Source: Methanobacteriota archaeon
GTDB taxonomy: Archaea; Halobacteriota; Methanomicrobia; Methanomicrobiales; Methanospirillaceae
Direction of reading: 5' to 3'
Length of the DNA stretch: 64,000 bases
Assembly: GCA_029547605.1 (NCBI GenBank)
Contig: JAKPPB010000028.1
Span: forward strand, 57,795-121,794
A program made the position numbers and the translations under genes. Positions within the stretch are counted from its first letter, which is position 1, and each line of letters opens with the position of its first letter. The notes beneath the pieces are model-generated. The model was not told the origin of the DNA and did not search any database. It saw nothing but the letters and a program-made list of their open reading frames with translations. Shown here one piece after another: positions 8,912 through 18,850 of the stretch.

Positions 8912-10396
8912 CTAATGCCTGAAATGGCGGATCCCAGTAAAGACCATGGCAACGTTCAGCCGGTTTGCAACTTCGATGACCTCTTTATCACGGATTGATC
9001 CGCCTGGCTGCACCAGTGCGGTGGCCCCGGCTGCCGCCGCAACCTCGAGGGTATCAGGGAATGGCAGGAAGGCATCGGATGCAACCGCGGACCCGGCAAG
9101 GGAAAAGCGGGATTTTTCTATTGCGATCTTTGCCGCATCGACGCGGCTCATCTGCCCCGCGCCGATCCCAAGGGTCCTCTTAGTATCCGCAAAGACGATA
9201 GCATTGCTCCGGGTATGGGCACACACCCTGCAGGCAAACTTCATTGCTTTCATCTCAGATGGGGTGGGGTCCCGGTCGGTGACTACTTCCCATTTTTCCT
9301 GGTAGATGGGGGTATCCTGCACGAGCAGACCTCCATCGATGCTCCGCAGTTCCCAGCCTCTTTTGGAAGCAGGGAGTTGCAATACACGTAGGTTCTCTTT
9401 CTTTCCAAATACCTGCAGGGCATTCGAGGTGTAAGCAGGTGCCGCCACAACCTCGACAAACGTGCGTGCAATATCTTCTGCAAGTTCACGGTCCACCTCA
9501 CCGTTCAACGTGACGACCGATCCATATGCAGATACCGGGTCCACGTCGCGGGCCTGTATGTAGGCGTTGGCCAGGTCCTCTCCGATGGCAACACCGCAGG
9601 GATTGTTGTGCTTGACGATCACTGCTGCGGGCTCGGAGAACTCCCGCACAAGGCCGGCGGCAGACGAAAGGTCAAGGTAATTATTATAGGACATCTGCTT
9701 TCCCTGCAGCGGCTCGCTGCCGGCAATTCCGGATTGGCCGTATACGGCACCGTGCTGGTGCGGGTTCTCTCCGTATCGAAGCATTCTCCCGTTCCTGAAC
9801 TGGACAGTGTAGACCTCGGGGAATTCAGCGTCGAGACTGTAGAGGTGATTGCTGATTGCCGCATCGTATGCGGCTGTCCGGGCAAATGCCCGTTTTGCGA
9901 GGAGCAGGCGCTGATCCGCTGAAAAACCACCCGTCTTGAGCGCATCCTTTACGAGCGGGTAGTCTGAAGGATCCGTGACCACCGCCACGTCCTTGTGGTT
10001 CTTTGCAGCAGCCCGGATCATCGCAGGCCCACCGATATCGATATACTCGACGAGTTCCTCCAGCGGAAGCCCTTTCTCTGACATCTCCTCGAAAGGATAG
10101 AGGTTTGCGACCAGAAGGTCGATAGGGAGTATTCCCTCCGCCTGCATCACGCCGTCATCAATCCCCCTCCTCCCAAGGAGGCCGCCGTGGATGCGTGGGT
10201 GGAGCGTCTTGACCCTCCCATCCATCATCTCGCTCAGACCGGTATATGCCGATACTTCAGTGAAAGGGATCGATGCCTCCTTCAGGGCTGCCCCGGTCCC
10301 TCCCGAGCTCAAGATTGCCACGTTATGGCGGCGGAGTTCTCCGGCAAGGTCTACGATACCATCCTTATTCCAGACAGAGAGGAGTGCCCGTTTCAT
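8912..10396 (-). CDS. purH: Bifunctional AICAR formyltransferase/IMP cyclohydrolase
   Basis: The last two steps of purine synthesis in one polypeptide of 494 residues. The N-terminal third is the IMP cyclohydrolase domain of MGS fold (MKRALLSVWNKDGIVDLA, KTLHPRIHGGLLGRR near residue 65). The rest is the AICAR transformylase domain, with RYGENPHQ, the catalytic VKHNNPCGVA region and the closing DAFLPFPDTLE and GGSIRDKEVI blocks. The reading frame stays open to 10699, but that extension is not conserved in the family; the ATG at 10396 gives the canonical start. Many archaea use unrelated PurP/PurO enzymes, so this is the bacterial-type solution. The gene stands alone, followed by an oligo-T palindrome. 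Confidence 0.95.
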   Translation of the reverse strand: MKRALLSVWNKDGIVDLAGELRRHNVAILSSGGTGAALKEASIPFTEVSAYTGLSEMMDGRVKTLHPRIHGGLLGRRGIDDGVMQAEGILPIDLLVANLYPFEEMSEKGLPLEELVEYIDIGGPAMIRAAAKNHKDVAVVTDPSDYPLVKDALKTGGFSADQRLLLAKRAFARTAAYDAAISNHLYSLDAEFPEVYTVQFRNGRMLRYGENPHQHGAVYGQSGIAGSEPLQGKQMSYNNYLDLSSAAGLVREFSEPAAVIVKHNNPCGVAIGEDLANAYIQARDVDPVSAYGSVVTLNGEVDRELAEDIARTFVEVVAAPAYTSNALQVFGKKENLRVLQLPASKRGWELRSIDGGLLVQDTPIYQEKWEVVTDRDPTPSEMKAMKFACRVCAHTRSNAIVFADTKRTLGIGAGQMSRVDAAKIAIEKSRFSLAGSAVASDAFLPFPDTLEVAAAAGATALVQPGGSIRDKEVIEVANRLNVAMVFTGIRHFRH

Positions 10397-10777
10397 ATTC
10401 ACCAATGGGAGATAATGGGATATGAGCATGATGCCGCCTCTCGCGCCCTCAGAGATCCAGGCAACCCTCTCACTGTCCTTCCGGTGAATCGTGATCCCGT
10501 CGAGATGGATGCCTCTCGCGGGGTGAGTGAGGCCACTGTCAGACAGGTCCTGTGCTTGTGTTCGACGTCTTTTCCCTGATCTGAAACTGGGGCTGTGTGG
10601 AGATCCTCGGGAAATTGCTGGAAAAGGGCCCCTCACGGAGAGTCTTTTTTCTCTGGCGCATGGCAATAAAAGCATCTGCCGCCCAGGATGCGCGGGCATG
10701 AAAAAGTATGAATCTCTGCCTCCATTACTGATATAGAATAAACCGGATTCCGGACCGTTTTTGATTGAATCACTACG

Positions 10778-10790
10778 GTAACAGGGTTAC
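10778..10790. promoter_or_regulatory. Inverted repeat GTAAC-N3-GTTAC upstream of grpE
   Basis: A perfect 5+3+5 inverted repeat sits about 25 bases ahead of the grpE TATA box. Archaeal heat-shock regulators such as HSR1 of Archaeoglobus are known to use CTAAC-N5-GTTAG type sites, so this may be a heat-shock operator; the spacer and outer bases differ. Confidence 0.4.
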
Positions 10791-10811
10791 AGGGAGTAAA
10801 AAGATAATTAC

Positions 10812-10820
10812 GTTTATATA
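10812..10820 (+). promoter_or_regulatory. TATA box of the grpE-dnaK-dnaJ operon
   Basis: GTTTATATA, centred about 37 bases before the grpE ATG, predicts a start of transcription near 10843 and a leader of about ten bases. Confidence 0.6.
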
Positions 10821-10852
10821 GAACTACAATGCAATAGATAATTGATTGCGGT

Positions 10853-11380
10853 ATGGATGAATCCAGAGAGGAGGAAAATTTTGACTCTGATGCGCAAAAA
10901 GAGCAAAAATCTCAATTGAATTCAAATGAGCCTTCTTCCGGTCTGGAAGAGTTGCAGAAGAAGTATGACGAGCTGAACGATCGGTTCATCAGGCTTGCAG
11001 CGGACTTTGAGAATTACAGAAAAAGGTCGGAACGGGATGTCGAGAACCGGGTGAAGAATGCCATAGAGGAATTTGCGGTGGAACTCCTGGAAGTGGCAGA
11101 CAATTTTGACAGGGCACTCTCTGCTGACCCGGGTTCTGCACGTGAAGGTCTCGAACAGATCCACAAGCAGTTCCGGACAATCATGGAACGTCACGGGATC
11201 TGCCGCCTCGAGGCCACCGGTAAGAAATTCGATCCCGGGGAACATGAAGCGGTGTACTGTGAACCCTCCGATCAGGAGGAGGGAACAGTTGTAAAGGAGA
11301 TCTGCTGTGGCTTCCGGATGCACGACAAGGTGATAAGATACGCAAAAGTGGTTGTTTCGAAAGGAAAGGAGACTGAGTGA
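10853..11380 (+). CDS. grpE: Nucleotide exchange factor GrpE
   Basis: The 175-residue co-chaperone that releases ADP from DnaK. An acidic, glutamine-rich N-terminus is followed by the long dimerisation coiled coil (about residues 35-90, including [19 protein letters not shown]) and the C-terminal beta domain with the family signature around [23 protein letters not shown]. It is the first gene of a heat-shock operon; its stop codon lies two bases ahead of the dnaK ATG, so translation is coupled. GrpE, DnaK and DnaJ together form the Hsp70 cycle, acquired by many mesophilic archaea from bacteria. Confidence 0.95.
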   Translation: MDESREEENFDSDAQKEQKSQLNSNEPSSGLEELQKKYDELNDRFIRLAADFENYRKRSERDVENRVKNAIEEFAVELLEVADNFDRALSADPGSAREGLEQIHKQFRTIMERHGICRLEATGKKFDPGEHEAVYCEPSDQEEGTVVKEICCGFRMHDKVIRYAKVVVSKGKETE

Positions 11381-11382
11381 AC

Positions 11383-13236
11383 ATGGCAAAAGAGAAAATA
11401 CTTGGTATTGATCTGGGGACCACGTTTTCCTGCATGGCCATCATGGAGGCCGGAAAACCGATCGTCATCCCCAATGCAGAGGGACAGCGTACCACTCCGT
11501 CGGTCGTCGCCTTCACAAAGGACGGCGAACGCCTGGTGGGAAGCCTCGCCAAGCGGCAGGCGGTCACCAATCCCACACGGACAATTCAGTCCATCAAGAG
11601 GAAGATGGGCTCTTCGGAGAAGGTGAAGATCGACGACAAAAGCTACACTCCCCAGGAGATATCAGCCATGATCCTGCAGAAGCTCAAGGCCGATGCAGAG
11701 GCGTATCTCGGGGAGAAGATCACAAAGGCAGTCATCACTGTCCCCGCATACTTCAACGACGCCCAGCGTCAGGCCACAAAGGATGCCGGGCGCATCGCGG
11801 GCCTTGACGTACTGCGGATCATCAACGAACCCACTGCGAGTGCCCTCGCATACGGGATCGACAAGGAGCAGGACGCCACAGTGCTCGTCTACGACCTGGG
11901 CGGCGGGACATTCGATGTCTCGATCCTCACGCTCGGAGACGGGGTATTCGAGGTGAAGGCGACTTCAGGAAACAACCATCTCGGCGGGGATGACTTTGAC
12001 AACCGGATCGTGGACTACCTGGTGGAAGAATTCAAGAAAAAGGAGGGGATCAACCTCCGCACGGACCCCATCGCGATGCAGCGACTGAGAGATGCTGCCG
12101 AGAACGCAAAGATCGAGCTCTCCCAGAAGATGAAGACAAACATCAACCTTCCATATATCACCACCGGGCCGACCGGGCCGAAGTTCCTGGATATCGACCT
12201 CTCCAGGGCAAAGCTCGAGCAGCTGATCGGGGACCTCGTCGAGTCGACCGTGGCGCCGGTCAAGCAGGCATTGGGCGACGCAAAACTCACTCCCGACCAG
12301 ATCGACCACGTCCTTCTCGTAGGAGGGTCAACCCGGGTACCACTCGTCCAGGAGACTGTAAGGAAAATACTCGGAAAAGAACCTGACAAGGGCATCAACC
12401 CGGACGAGTGCGTCGGCCTGGGGGCAGCCATCCAGGGGGCGGTCCTGTCGGGAGAGACCAAGGATATCGTCCTCCTCGATGTCACGCCACTCACACTCGG
12501 GATCGAGACGCTCGGCGGGATTGCGACGAAACTGATCGAAAGGAACACCACCATCCCCACCCGCAAGAGCCAGATATTCTCCACCGCTGCGGACGGCCAG
12601 ACAAGCGTTGAGATCCACGTGGTGCAGGGAGAGCGGGCGCTTGCGAAGGACAACTTCACCCTTGGCAAGTTCCAGCTTACTGGCATCCCCCCGGCTCCGC
12701 GGGGCATCCCTCAGATCGAGGTGACATTCGACATCGATGCAAACGGCATCATCCATGTATCGGCAAAGGACCTTGGGACTGGTAACGAACAGGCGATCAC
12801 AATCAAGGGCGACAGGAAGCTCTCCGAAGAAGAGATCAAGCGGATGATGGATGAAGCGAAGAGATTCGAAAGCGAGGACGCGAAGAAGAAGGAGGAGATT
12901 GAGCTCCGGAACCAGGCTGACACAGCCATTTTCTCTGCTGAAAAGATGCTGAAGGAGCATGGAAATACGGTCGAGGCTGCAGACCGGGAGAAAGTGGAGT
13001 CCGGTGTTGCGGACCTCCGGAAAGCGCTCGAGGCCGACAACAGCGAGGAGATTCGCACAAAGATGGAGACGCTCACCGAGGCAGTGTACGCCATTACCAC
13101 CAAGATCTACCAGAAGGTCCAGGCCGAGAAGCAGGCACAGCAGGCGGCAGGCGCCACGGGAGGGGGAGCAGGCGGTTCTCCGGGCGCAGGCGATGAGAAC
13201 GTCGTCGATGCTGATTTCAAAGTGAAAGACGAGTGA
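11383..13236 (+). CDS. dnaK: Molecular chaperone DnaK (Hsp70)
   Basis: ATP-dependent Hsp70 chaperone of 617 residues. The ATPase domain has the phosphate-1 motif [24 protein letters not shown], the phosphate-2 motif [12 protein letters not shown] and the adenosine motif [13 protein letters not shown]; the interdomain linker [16 protein letters not shown] leads into the substrate-binding domain from about residue 375, and a Gly/Ala-rich tail ends in the acidic [18 protein letters not shown] sequence of bacterial DnaK. The actinobacterial/archaeal short form lacking the roughly 24-residue insertion in the ATPase lobe seems to apply, as in most archaeal and Gram-positive DnaK. The ATG at 11383 is preferred over a GTG six bases before it. 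Cotranscribed with grpE and dnaJ. Confidence 0.97.
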   Translation: MAKEKILGIDLGTTFSCMAIMEAGKPIVIPNAEGQRTTPSVVAFTKDGERLVGSLAKRQAVTNPTRTIQSIKRKMGSSEKVKIDDKSYTPQEISAMILQKLKADAEAYLGEKITKAVITVPAYFNDAQRQATKDAGRIAGLDVLRIINEPTASALAYGIDKEQDATVLVYDLGGGTFDVSILTLGDGVFEVKATSGNNHLGGDDFDNRIVDYLVEEFKKKEGINLRTDPIAMQRLRDAAENAKIELSQKMKTNINLPYITTGPTGPKFLDIDLSRAKLEQLIGDLVESTVAPVKQALGDAKLTPDQIDHVLLVGGSTRVPLVQETVRKILGKEPDKGINPDECVGLGAAIQGAVLSGETKDIVLLDVTPLTLGIETLGGIATKLIERNTTIPTRKSQIFSTAADGQTSVEIHVVQGERALAKDNFTLGKFQLTGIPPAPRGIPQIEVTFDIDANGIIHVSAKDLGTGNEQAITIKGDRKLSEEEIKRMMDEAKRFESEDAKKKEEIELRNQADTAIFSAEKMLKEHGNTVEAADREKVESGVADLRKALEADNSEEIRTKMETLTEAVYAITTKIYQKVQAEKQAQQAAGATGGGAGGSPGAGDENVVDADFKVKDE

Positions 13237-13241
13237 GCCCG

Positions 13242-14372
13242 ATGGACGCGGGTGATTACTACGAGATCCTGGGAGTTCCCAGGAACGCGGAAGAGAAGGA
13301 AATAAAGAAGGCATACCGCAACCTTGCCCGAAAGTATCACCCCGATGTCTGCAAGGAGCCTGGCGCAGAGGAGAAGTTCAAGAAGATCAACGAGGCATAC
13401 AGCGTACTCTCCGACTCCCAGAAACGTGCGCAGTACGATCACCTGGGCCACGAAACATATACCAGTGCCTCAAAGGGGTCGTACAGCGGCACGGGAGGCT
13501 TCCATGGTGGAGGCTTCAGCGCAGATTTCAGTGGGTTCGGGGACATATTCGATTTTTTCGGGGGAGGCTTCTCCGGTTCACGGCAGGCAGGACCGCAGTC
13601 AGGCTCTGACCTCCTGATGAAGATGCAGATACCGCTCGAAGAAGCGGTCTTCGGGGCAGACCGAGAGATCGAGGTGAACCATACCGAGGCGTGCAGCCAC
13701 TGCAACGGGACCGGGAGCGAGAGCAAGAAGCTCACAAAGTGCCCAAGGTGCGGGGGTTCCGGCCAGATGAGGCAGATGAGCCAGACCATCTTCGGGCAGT
13801 TCGTGCGGATGAGTACCTGTACCGAGTGCAGGGGCCGGGGAAGTATCCCCGAGAAACGCTGTACAAAATGCCGTGGCACTGGGCATACCCAGGTGCATCG
13901 CAAGGTGACTGTCCACATCCCGGCAGGCATCGACAGTGGAATGCGTCTCCGGATGGAGGGGTACGGTGAGGCCGGGGATTACGGAGCACCGAATGGGGAT
14001 CTCTTCATCGAGGTGTACGTTCGGCCGCATGACCGGTTCAGGAGATCGGGCGATAACCTGGAGACTGATGTGGAGATAAGCCCTGCACAGGCAGTGGTGG
14101 GATCCGTGGTCGACGTGGAGACAATCGAGAAGCGGACAGTGGAACTGACCATCCCCCCGGGTATCCAACACAATACCGCTCTGAAGATCCCGGGAGAAGG
14201 GGTCAGGCGCAGGGGAAGGCCTGGCGACCTCCTTGTCAGGATCAGGGTGGTGATCCCAAGGCAGCCAAAGTCCGAAGTGCGCAGCCTCTACGAGAAGATA
14301 CTTGAACTCGAAGGGCACCGTATGCCAGATTCGAAGAAAGGATTCTTCTCGGGATTCATGGGTAAGAAATGA
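13242..14372 (+). CDS. dnaJ: Chaperone protein DnaJ (Hsp40)
   Basis: Class I J-protein of about 376 residues that stimulates DnaK ATPase. The J domain ([22 protein letters not shown], with HPDV) is followed by a Gly/Phe-rich linker, a zinc domain with four CxxCxGxG repeats ([32 protein letters not shown]) at about residues 147-215, and the C-terminal substrate domains. All eight cysteines are present. The ATG at 13242 gives the usual start; a GTG at 13233 that overlaps the dnaK stop as GTGA is an alternative and would couple translation. Confidence 0.97.
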   Translation: MDAGDYYEILGVPRNAEEKEIKKAYRNLARKYHPDVCKEPGAEEKFKKINEAYSVLSDSQKRAQYDHLGHETYTSASKGSYSGTGGFHGGGFSADFSGFGDIFDFFGGGFSGSRQAGPQSGSDLLMKMQIPLEEAVFGADREIEVNHTEACSHCNGTGSESKKLTKCPRCGGSGQMRQMSQTIFGQFVRMSTCTECRGRGSIPEKRCTKCRGTGHTQVHRKVTVHIPAGIDSGMRLRMEGYGEAGDYGAPNGDLFIEVYVRPHDRFRRSGDNLETDVEISPAQAVVGSVVDVETIEKRTVELTIPPGIQHNTALKIPGEGVRRRGRPGDLLVRIRVVIPRQPKSEVRSLYEKILELEGHRMPDSKKGFFSGFMGKK

Positions 14373-14503
14373 AGAACCTTTCCTGGTTTCGAAAGAACCA
14401 GTGAATTTTCCCTGACACGCTTCTCTTCCATGATACCCGGGGTTTTTGGGCCTGACAGGCTGTACCATCCGGCTTTTTGTTTCCAGCCGTCAAACGGGTA
14501 TGT

Positions 14504-15475
14504 GTGCACCTCCTCGTCGAGCTTGCCGGGGACCACCCGCACCTGCCATTTGCCGAGCTTGATCTCCTGGGGACGCTTATTGAGAGAGGCACCCAGGTTG
14601 CCCTGATCGACTGCGAGCGGCAGGAAGAGGTGCCGCGGCTGGCACTTGCCCATTCAGCAATGGAATTCCTGGGGTCATGCCCAGGCCGAAAGGAAGCATT
14701 TGAGCGCATGCTGAAGGATCTTTCGCTTATGAGCTCACGACCATTTGCAGGGAGGGCGAAGAAGATCCACGGCAATACAATGGATGCCACGCAGGCGGAA
14801 CTCGAGAGGCTCATCGGGTCGCTCGTGCAGGGGAAAGTGGACCTGCAGAACCCGCAGGAGGAATTCCGGGTAATCGTATCTGGTTCCACGTGTTACCTCG
14901 GTCGCGTCCTGTGGAGGAGCGACCCTCGCCGGTTCGCAGGCCGGCGTCCCGGAGACAGGCCGTTCTTTCACCCCGGAGTGATGATGCCCCGGATGGTACG
15001 GGCATTGCTGAATATCTCGTGCGTGAGAAGGAACGAAACGATTCTGGACCCCTTCTGTGGCACCGGGGGGATGATCATGGAGGCGCTCCTCCTCGGAATA
15101 TCCGGTGTCGGGAGCGATATCGACCCAAAAATGGCCCTTGGGAGCAGGATGAATGCAAGGGATGCTGCAGTCCTCCTTGCTGATGGGAGGGAGCTGCCGT
15201 TCCGGGACAAGTCCTTCGATGCAGTGGTTACCGATCTCCCTTACGGGCAATCCGTTGCCATCAGGGCACGCAGCCTTGACTTGCTCTATCGCGATGCACT
15301 CGGGGAGATCACGCGGGTGCTCAGGCCGGGACGTCGGGCAGTCCTTGTCACCCATCGTGACATACGCCCCCTCGCAGCCACGTACCTGACATTGGAGGGC
15401 TGCTACTCCCAGCGGGTTCACAAGAGTCTCACCAGGCACATCCTTGTCCTCTCAAAAGAGGTGAAGGGAGGTTGA
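14504..15475 (+). CDS. THUMP-type tRNA (guanine-N2-)-methyltransferase, Trm-G10 family
   Basis: S-adenosylmethionine methylase of about 323 residues. The N-terminal part (HLLVELAGDHPHLPFAELDLLG through about residue 150) corresponds to the THUMP-containing RNA-binding region, and the C-terminal Rossmann domain has motif I in LDPFCGTGGMIMEA and the N-methyl catalytic motif DLPYGQS at about residue 250. Characterised archaeal relatives make m2G/m22G at position 10 of tRNA. The start is uncertain: GTG at 14504 matches family N-termini, TTG at 14477 is also open. The gene follows dnaJ after about 130 bases on the same strand. Confidence 0.85.
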   Translation: MHLLVELAGDHPHLPFAELDLLGTLIERGTQVALIDCERQEEVPRLALAHSAMEFLGSCPGRKEAFERMLKDLSLMSSRPFAGRAKKIHGNTMDATQAELERLIGSLVQGKVDLQNPQEEFRVIVSGSTCYLGRVLWRSDPRRFAGRRPGDRPFFHPGVMMPRMVRALLNISCVRRNETILDPFCGTGGMIMEALLLGISGVGSDIDPKMALGSRMNARDAAVLLADGRELPFRDKSFDAVVTDLPYGQSVAIRARSLDLLYRDALGEITRVLRPGRRAVLVTHRDIRPLAATYLTLEGCYSQRVHKSLTRHILVLSKEVKGG

Positions 15476-15539
15476 AACCGGGATCCTCACATCCTTCAAG
15501 TGCAATGAAGGCGGAAGAAATCATGGAGATCTTTTTGGC

Positions 15540-16319
15540 ATGCATGGCGGGGTAAAGGGAGAGCGGGACACTCCACCGGGAGAGATACGGACTTGTTCTT
15601 ATACAGATAGGGGGGTCCGCGACCTGAACGAAGACTCCTGCGGCGCATTCACACTCACTCACCCTGGGGGGAGACTCTTTCTCCTCGCCGTCGCTGATGG
15701 GCTGGGGGGTCATCCGGCCGGCGAAGTGGCAAGCGACCTGGCAATCAGCGCCCTGCGGACTGCCGTCTCTTCGGCAGTGCAGACATTCTCCGTTATAGAT
15801 GCGGGCTCCCTTCGGATGGTCCTCGCTTCCGGCTTTTCCCATGCCAACCGCGAGGTGATTCGCCATGCATCAATCTGCCCCGGCTGTGAGGGCATGGGTA
15901 CCACGATGGTCGCAGCCATTATGAACGAGCAGGGTGCAGGGGTCGTGGGGAACGTGGGAGACAGCCGCGCCTACCTTGTGGGAGATGGGATCAGAAGGAT
16001 CACAAGTGACCACTCGAGAGTGCAGGAGATGGTGGACCAGGGCCTGATATCTTCGGAGGAGGCCCAAAACCACCCCATGCGGCATATCGTGACAAGGATA
16101 GTGGGAAGGCCGGGAGATACTCCTGATTTCTCCCCATTCCATCTGGGGAGTGATCTCCTCGTCCTCTGTTCAGATGGCCTTCTCGATGGTGTCAGCGAGC
16201 AGGAGATGCATTCTATAGCCCTGCATCACCCGCTCCCTGGGATCTGCCGACTCCTCGTCGAGAACGCAAAAGAACGGAGCCGTGACAATATCACTGTCGT
16301 GGCGGCAGCGAGAAGATAG
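15540..16319 (+). CDS. PP2C-family serine/threonine protein phosphatase
   Basis: A metal-dependent phosphoprotein phosphatase of 259 residues. The family motifs appear in order: RGVRDLNEDS near residue 26, VADGLGGHPAGEVASDLA with the metal-binding Asp and Gly pair, GMGTTMVAAI, GNVGDSRAYLV, the Asp of LLVLCSDGLLDG, and the closing RDNITVV. No transmembrane segment, FHA domain or partner Ser/Thr kinase is encoded here, so the substrate is unknown. The gene lies 64 bases downstream of the tRNA methylase and may share its transcript; it ends at a hairpin shared with the convergent DUF169 gene. Confidence 0.92.
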   Translation: MHGGVKGERDTPPGEIRTCSYTDRGVRDLNEDSCGAFTLTHPGGRLFLLAVADGLGGHPAGEVASDLAISALRTAVSSAVQTFSVIDAGSLRMVLASGFSHANREVIRHASICPGCEGMGTTMVAAIMNEQGAGVVGNVGDSRAYLVGDGIRRITSDHSRVQEMVDQGLISSEEAQNHPMRHIVTRIVGRPGDTPDFSPFHLGSDLLVLCSDGLLDGVSEQEMHSIALHHPLPGICRLLVENAKERSRDNITVVAAARR

Positions 16320-16342
16320 CTCTTGGATTTTAATCACTTTTT

Positions 16343-16353
16343 GTTCAGTGAAC
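16343..16353. terminator. Bidirectional hairpin terminator
   Basis: GTTCA-G-TGAAC forms a tight inverted repeat flanked by T5 on the left and A5 on the right, with a T7 run a little further on, between the convergent PP2C and DUF169 genes. The symmetry suits termination in both directions. Confidence 0.5.
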
Positions 16354-16364
16354 GGCAAAAAGGG

Positions 16365-17081
16365 TTATTTTTTTGAACCGGGGGCCGCGGTCACTATCTG
16401 GACGGCTTCCACGATTGCAGGGAGCATCTCGGCGGGGAACCCCATCACCATCTCCCCGTCCTCTATCCCCGAGAACTTGCGCGACCCGTCGCACCCGAGA
16501 GAGTAGTTGGCCTTTCCGGAGAGGTACGTCTGGGCGCAGGCATCTGCACATACAGACTGGATACCAGAGAACTCTGAAGTTATCCTCCCGCCGAGTGAAA
16601 AGAGCGTAGCCTGGGCCAGCTTCAGCATTATCCTCGCCTGCGCAATAATGAGGATGACCTGAGGGGAGAAGTTGGTCTTCTCCAGGGGAGCATAGAGGGT
16701 TGCGACTGTCGCTCCCGACTCAACGTGGGGGATTCTGTCGATAGTCCTCTTGCAGGCCGCGGTACTTTCGAACTTCCCGAGTTTATAGTAGAAATGGCCA
16801 TTCTTCAGCGTCTCGGTGATAGGCCGGAGCCCGAGCGCCCATGAACCGCCCATGCACTCGTGGTTCTCAACGGTCGCGTAGAAGACCTTGCCCTCCCGCC
16901 GTGCCATGTCCACCATCCTGCAATGCCGGTAGGTTCCCTCCAGGTGCTCCATCCCTTCAGGGATATCTTCCCGTCCGGTTGCCATCCTGATTGCTACGGG
17001 CGAAAAATTGAGCCCCAGCGCTTTTTTCAGGGCATCGGACGCACCTTTATAATCCATTCTCTTCATGATAGTCTCGTCCAT
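16365..17081 (-). CDS. DUF169-family protein
   Basis: A 238-residue soluble protein of the DUF169 family, common in methanogens and other anaerobes and of unknown function. Visible family features are the N-terminal SPVAIRMA block, YRHCRMVDMARREGKVFYAT, the glycine-rich NHECMGG segment, and a C-terminal stretch with CADACAQTYL and SLGCDGSRK. The conserved cysteines suggest a bound metal or redox role, but this is a guess. The ATG at 17081 is preceded by GGAGTGA at the proper distance. The gene stands alone. Confidence 0.8.
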   Translation of the reverse strand: MDETIMKRMDYKGASDALKKALGLNFSPVAIRMATGREDIPEGMEHLEGTYRHCRMVDMARREGKVFYATVENHECMGGSWALGLRPITETLKNGHFYYKLGKFESTAACKRTIDRIPHVESGATVATLYAPLEKTNFSPQVILIIAQARIMLKLAQATLFSLGGRITSEFSGIQSVCADACAQTYLSGKANYSLGCDGSRKFSGIEDGEMVMGFPAEMLPAIVEAVQIVTAAPGSKK

Positions 17082-17163
17082 CCATGCATCACTCCTGTCA
17101 AATCATTTCATGAGATGCTCGGGTTCATGAAAGATAAAACTGCCCCTATGAGCACAAAATTTA

Positions 17164-17976
17164 TTACAGGCGGCGCAACTTGTGATCGACTTTTCTAAAG
17201 AAGTTTTTCCGGGCATCTACAAAAAGCGCGGGCCTTGCTGCCCTCGTGACCATGATGCACCCTTCTGTTCCAAGCTCTATTGATTTCTGCCCGTCTATGA
17301 CGAGGGTTGCGGGCTTGGCGCTCTCCAGGCGCACTTCGAGGCTCCGCTCATTGCTGATCAGGTGGGGGCGGGACGAGAGCATGTAGGGTGCGAGGGGAAC
17401 GAGAAGGAATCCCTCGATGCGGGGATCGACGATGGGCCCCCCTGCACTCATGGCATAGGCAGTCGAACCGGTAGGGGTACTGATCAGCAACCCGTCAGCC
17501 CGGAACCGCTCCGCTGGGATACCGTCCACCACCACGACGAAACGAAGCATCTTTGCCGGCCGGCCCGTCACGATCAGGGCTTCGTTTAACGCCTGCCCGA
17601 GTACTTCCCCGTCCTTTGAGAGCGAGATGCGCATGCGGGGTTCGATGGCAAACCCCGGCCGCAGCGACCTGATAAATTCCCTCGCCTCGCCCGGTTCAAG
17701 GTCGGCAAGGAAACCCACCTCTCCCCAGTTGATCCCGAGGACCGGGACCTGCTTTTCCATCTTCTGGACAGTGTGAAGGATCGTCCCGTCCCCACCCACT
17801 ACCACCGCAAGATCGGAAGGGGTGTCCCACGTCCAGAGCGCAGGCATCCCGAGTGCCATGGCTGTTGCCGGCTCGTACGAGACATGGTGATCGTCCTGTC
17901 CGAGTGCTTCCCCGAGGTCTTTTGTAAATGCGAGCGCCTTCGCGTCGTCAATCCGTGACACCAGAACGATCTTCAC
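17164..17976 (-). CDS. nadK: NAD kinase
   Basis: ATP-dependent kinase that makes NADP+ from NAD+, 270 residues. The substrate motif GGDGTILH lies at residues 61-68 and the second conserved block around [21 protein letters not shown] at about residues 155-175; both are intact. The start is ten bases downstream of the stop of the inositol-monophosphatase family gene, so the two are cotranscribed. In Methanocaldococcus (MJ0917) the same two domains are fused in one NADP phosphatase/NAD kinase, which supports a joint role in controlling the NAD/NADP balance. Confidence 0.95.
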   Translation of the reverse strand: MKIVLVSRIDDAKALAFTKDLGEALGQDDHHVSYEPATAMALGMPALWTWDTPSDLAVVVGGDGTILHTVQKMEKQVPVLGINWGEVGFLADLEPGEAREFIRSLRPGFAIEPRMRISLSKDGEVLGQALNEALIVTGRPAKMLRFVVVVDGIPAERFRADGLLISTPTGSTAYAMSAGGPIVDPRIEGFLLVPLAPYMLSSRPHLISNERSLEVRLESAKPATLVIDGQKSIELGTEGCIMVTRAARPALFVDARKNFFRKVDHKLRRL

Positions 17977-17986
17977 ACTCTGTCTC

Positions 17987-18763
17987 CTACCTCAAATATT
18001 CGATTACCTTGTGGTGCAGGACCCCATTTGTCGCGACCATGCACCTGCCGATAGTCACCTCGTCTGGGAACCGGATGGGCATCCCCTCGAGATCACTCAC
18101 CATGCCTCCTGCCTCGGTGCAGATCAGCATCCCTGCAGCCGCATCGGTGACCCTCAATGTGCCACGGATATCGATAAATCCATCTATCCTTCCGCACCCG
18201 ATATAGGCGAGTTCGAGTGCTGAAGCCCCAAGCAGGCGCCAGCGGCGGATCTTCTGCCCGATATGCATCACCCTCCTGGGGTCGAATTTCCGGCCGTATA
18301 TACTCATGGCGCTCTCGTCGAGATTGGATATCCCCGAGACTCTCACCGCCCGCCCATCCAGCCACGCCCCCTTTCCCCGGATGGCAGAGAATGTCTCGCC
18401 GCTCGAAAGGTCGTGCACGAATCCCTGGAGTACATTACCTTCCTCTGCATATGCGATCGAGAGCGCATAAAAGGGGATGCCTGCCACTGCGTTGTAGGTC
18501 CCGTCTATGGGGTCAAGAAAGATGGTCCCGGATTCTCCGGGGAACTCCACCTTTCCGGCCTCTTCGGAGATCAGTGTTCTGCAGAGTGGGTGTTCCTCAA
18601 GGAACCGGAGCACACAATCCTCTGCGACCTGGTCGATCACTTTGGTGGGGGTGCGATCCGCTCCCATGCGGACATTCCGGCCGCCTCCCTCGGTTCCCAC
18701 CAGGTCGCGGATCGCGCCCCGCACATCGCGGGCAAGGAGTGTACATGCGTCTAAAAACTCCAT
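17987..18763 (-). CDS. Inositol-1-monophosphatase/class IV fructose-1,6-bisphosphatase family protein
   Basis: A Mg2+-dependent phosphatase of 258 residues in the archaeal IMPase/FBPase family. Metal ligands appear in LISEEAGK (about residue 66), [11 protein letters not shown] (about residue 83) and the later [14 protein letters not shown]. Known archaeal members hydrolyse fructose-1,6-bisphosphate, inositol-1-phosphate or NADP. Tight linkage to nadK, and the fusion of the two in MJ0917, make NADP phosphatase activity a serious possibility beside a gluconeogenic one; sequence alone does not decide. A TATA-like element (raw 18791-18800) lies about 32 bases ahead of the ATG. Confidence 0.9.
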   Translation of the reverse strand: MEFLDACTLLARDVRGAIRDLVGTEGGGRNVRMGADRTPTKVIDQVAEDCVLRFLEEHPLCRTLISEEAGKVEFPGESGTIFLDPIDGTYNAVAGIPFYALSIAYAEEGNVLQGFVHDLSSGETFSAIRGKGAWLDGRAVRVSGISNLDESAMSIYGRKFDPRRVMHIGQKIRRWRLLGASALELAYIGCGRIDGFIDIRGTLRVTDAAAGMLICTEAGGMVSDLEGMPIRFPDEVTIGRCMVATNGVLHHKVIEYLR

Positions 18764-18804
18764 TGTGCCTGATCCGCCCGTTTATGTAGGAGTATTTATC
18801 TGTA

Positions 18805-18813
18805 GATATAAAG
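18805..18813 (+). promoter_or_regulatory. TATA box for aIF5A
   Basis: GATATAAAG, about 42 bases before the ATG at 18851. The promoter of the divergent phosphatase gene (ATTTATC at 18794-18800 read on the minus strand) lies only a few bases away, so the two promoters are back to back. Confidence 0.5.
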
Positions 18814-18850
18814 ATACATGTTACTGCGTTTTCACGCGGGCGTGAACCAG

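Larger units (their letters stand above)
10397..10852. other. 456-base divergent region between purH and grpE
   Basis: Holds the grpE promoter and inverted repeat listed separately. No further gene is credible: the open frames here are extensions or antisense shadows without ribosome sites. No clear TATA box for purH was found; an AATAAA tract at 10664-10669 is too far away to assign. Confidence 0.45.

Noticed and set aside
10397..10699. N-terminal extension of purH by about 100 codons
   Set aside because: Not present in the PurH family, low-complexity, and the canonical MKRALLSV start is at 10396.
12328..13314. Minus-strand open frame of 328 codons antisense to dnaK
   Set aside because: Composition is that of a shadow frame and dnaK is certain on the other strand.
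13599..14468. Minus-strand open frame of 289 codons antisense to dnaJ
   Set aside because: His/Pro-rich shadow without family similarity.
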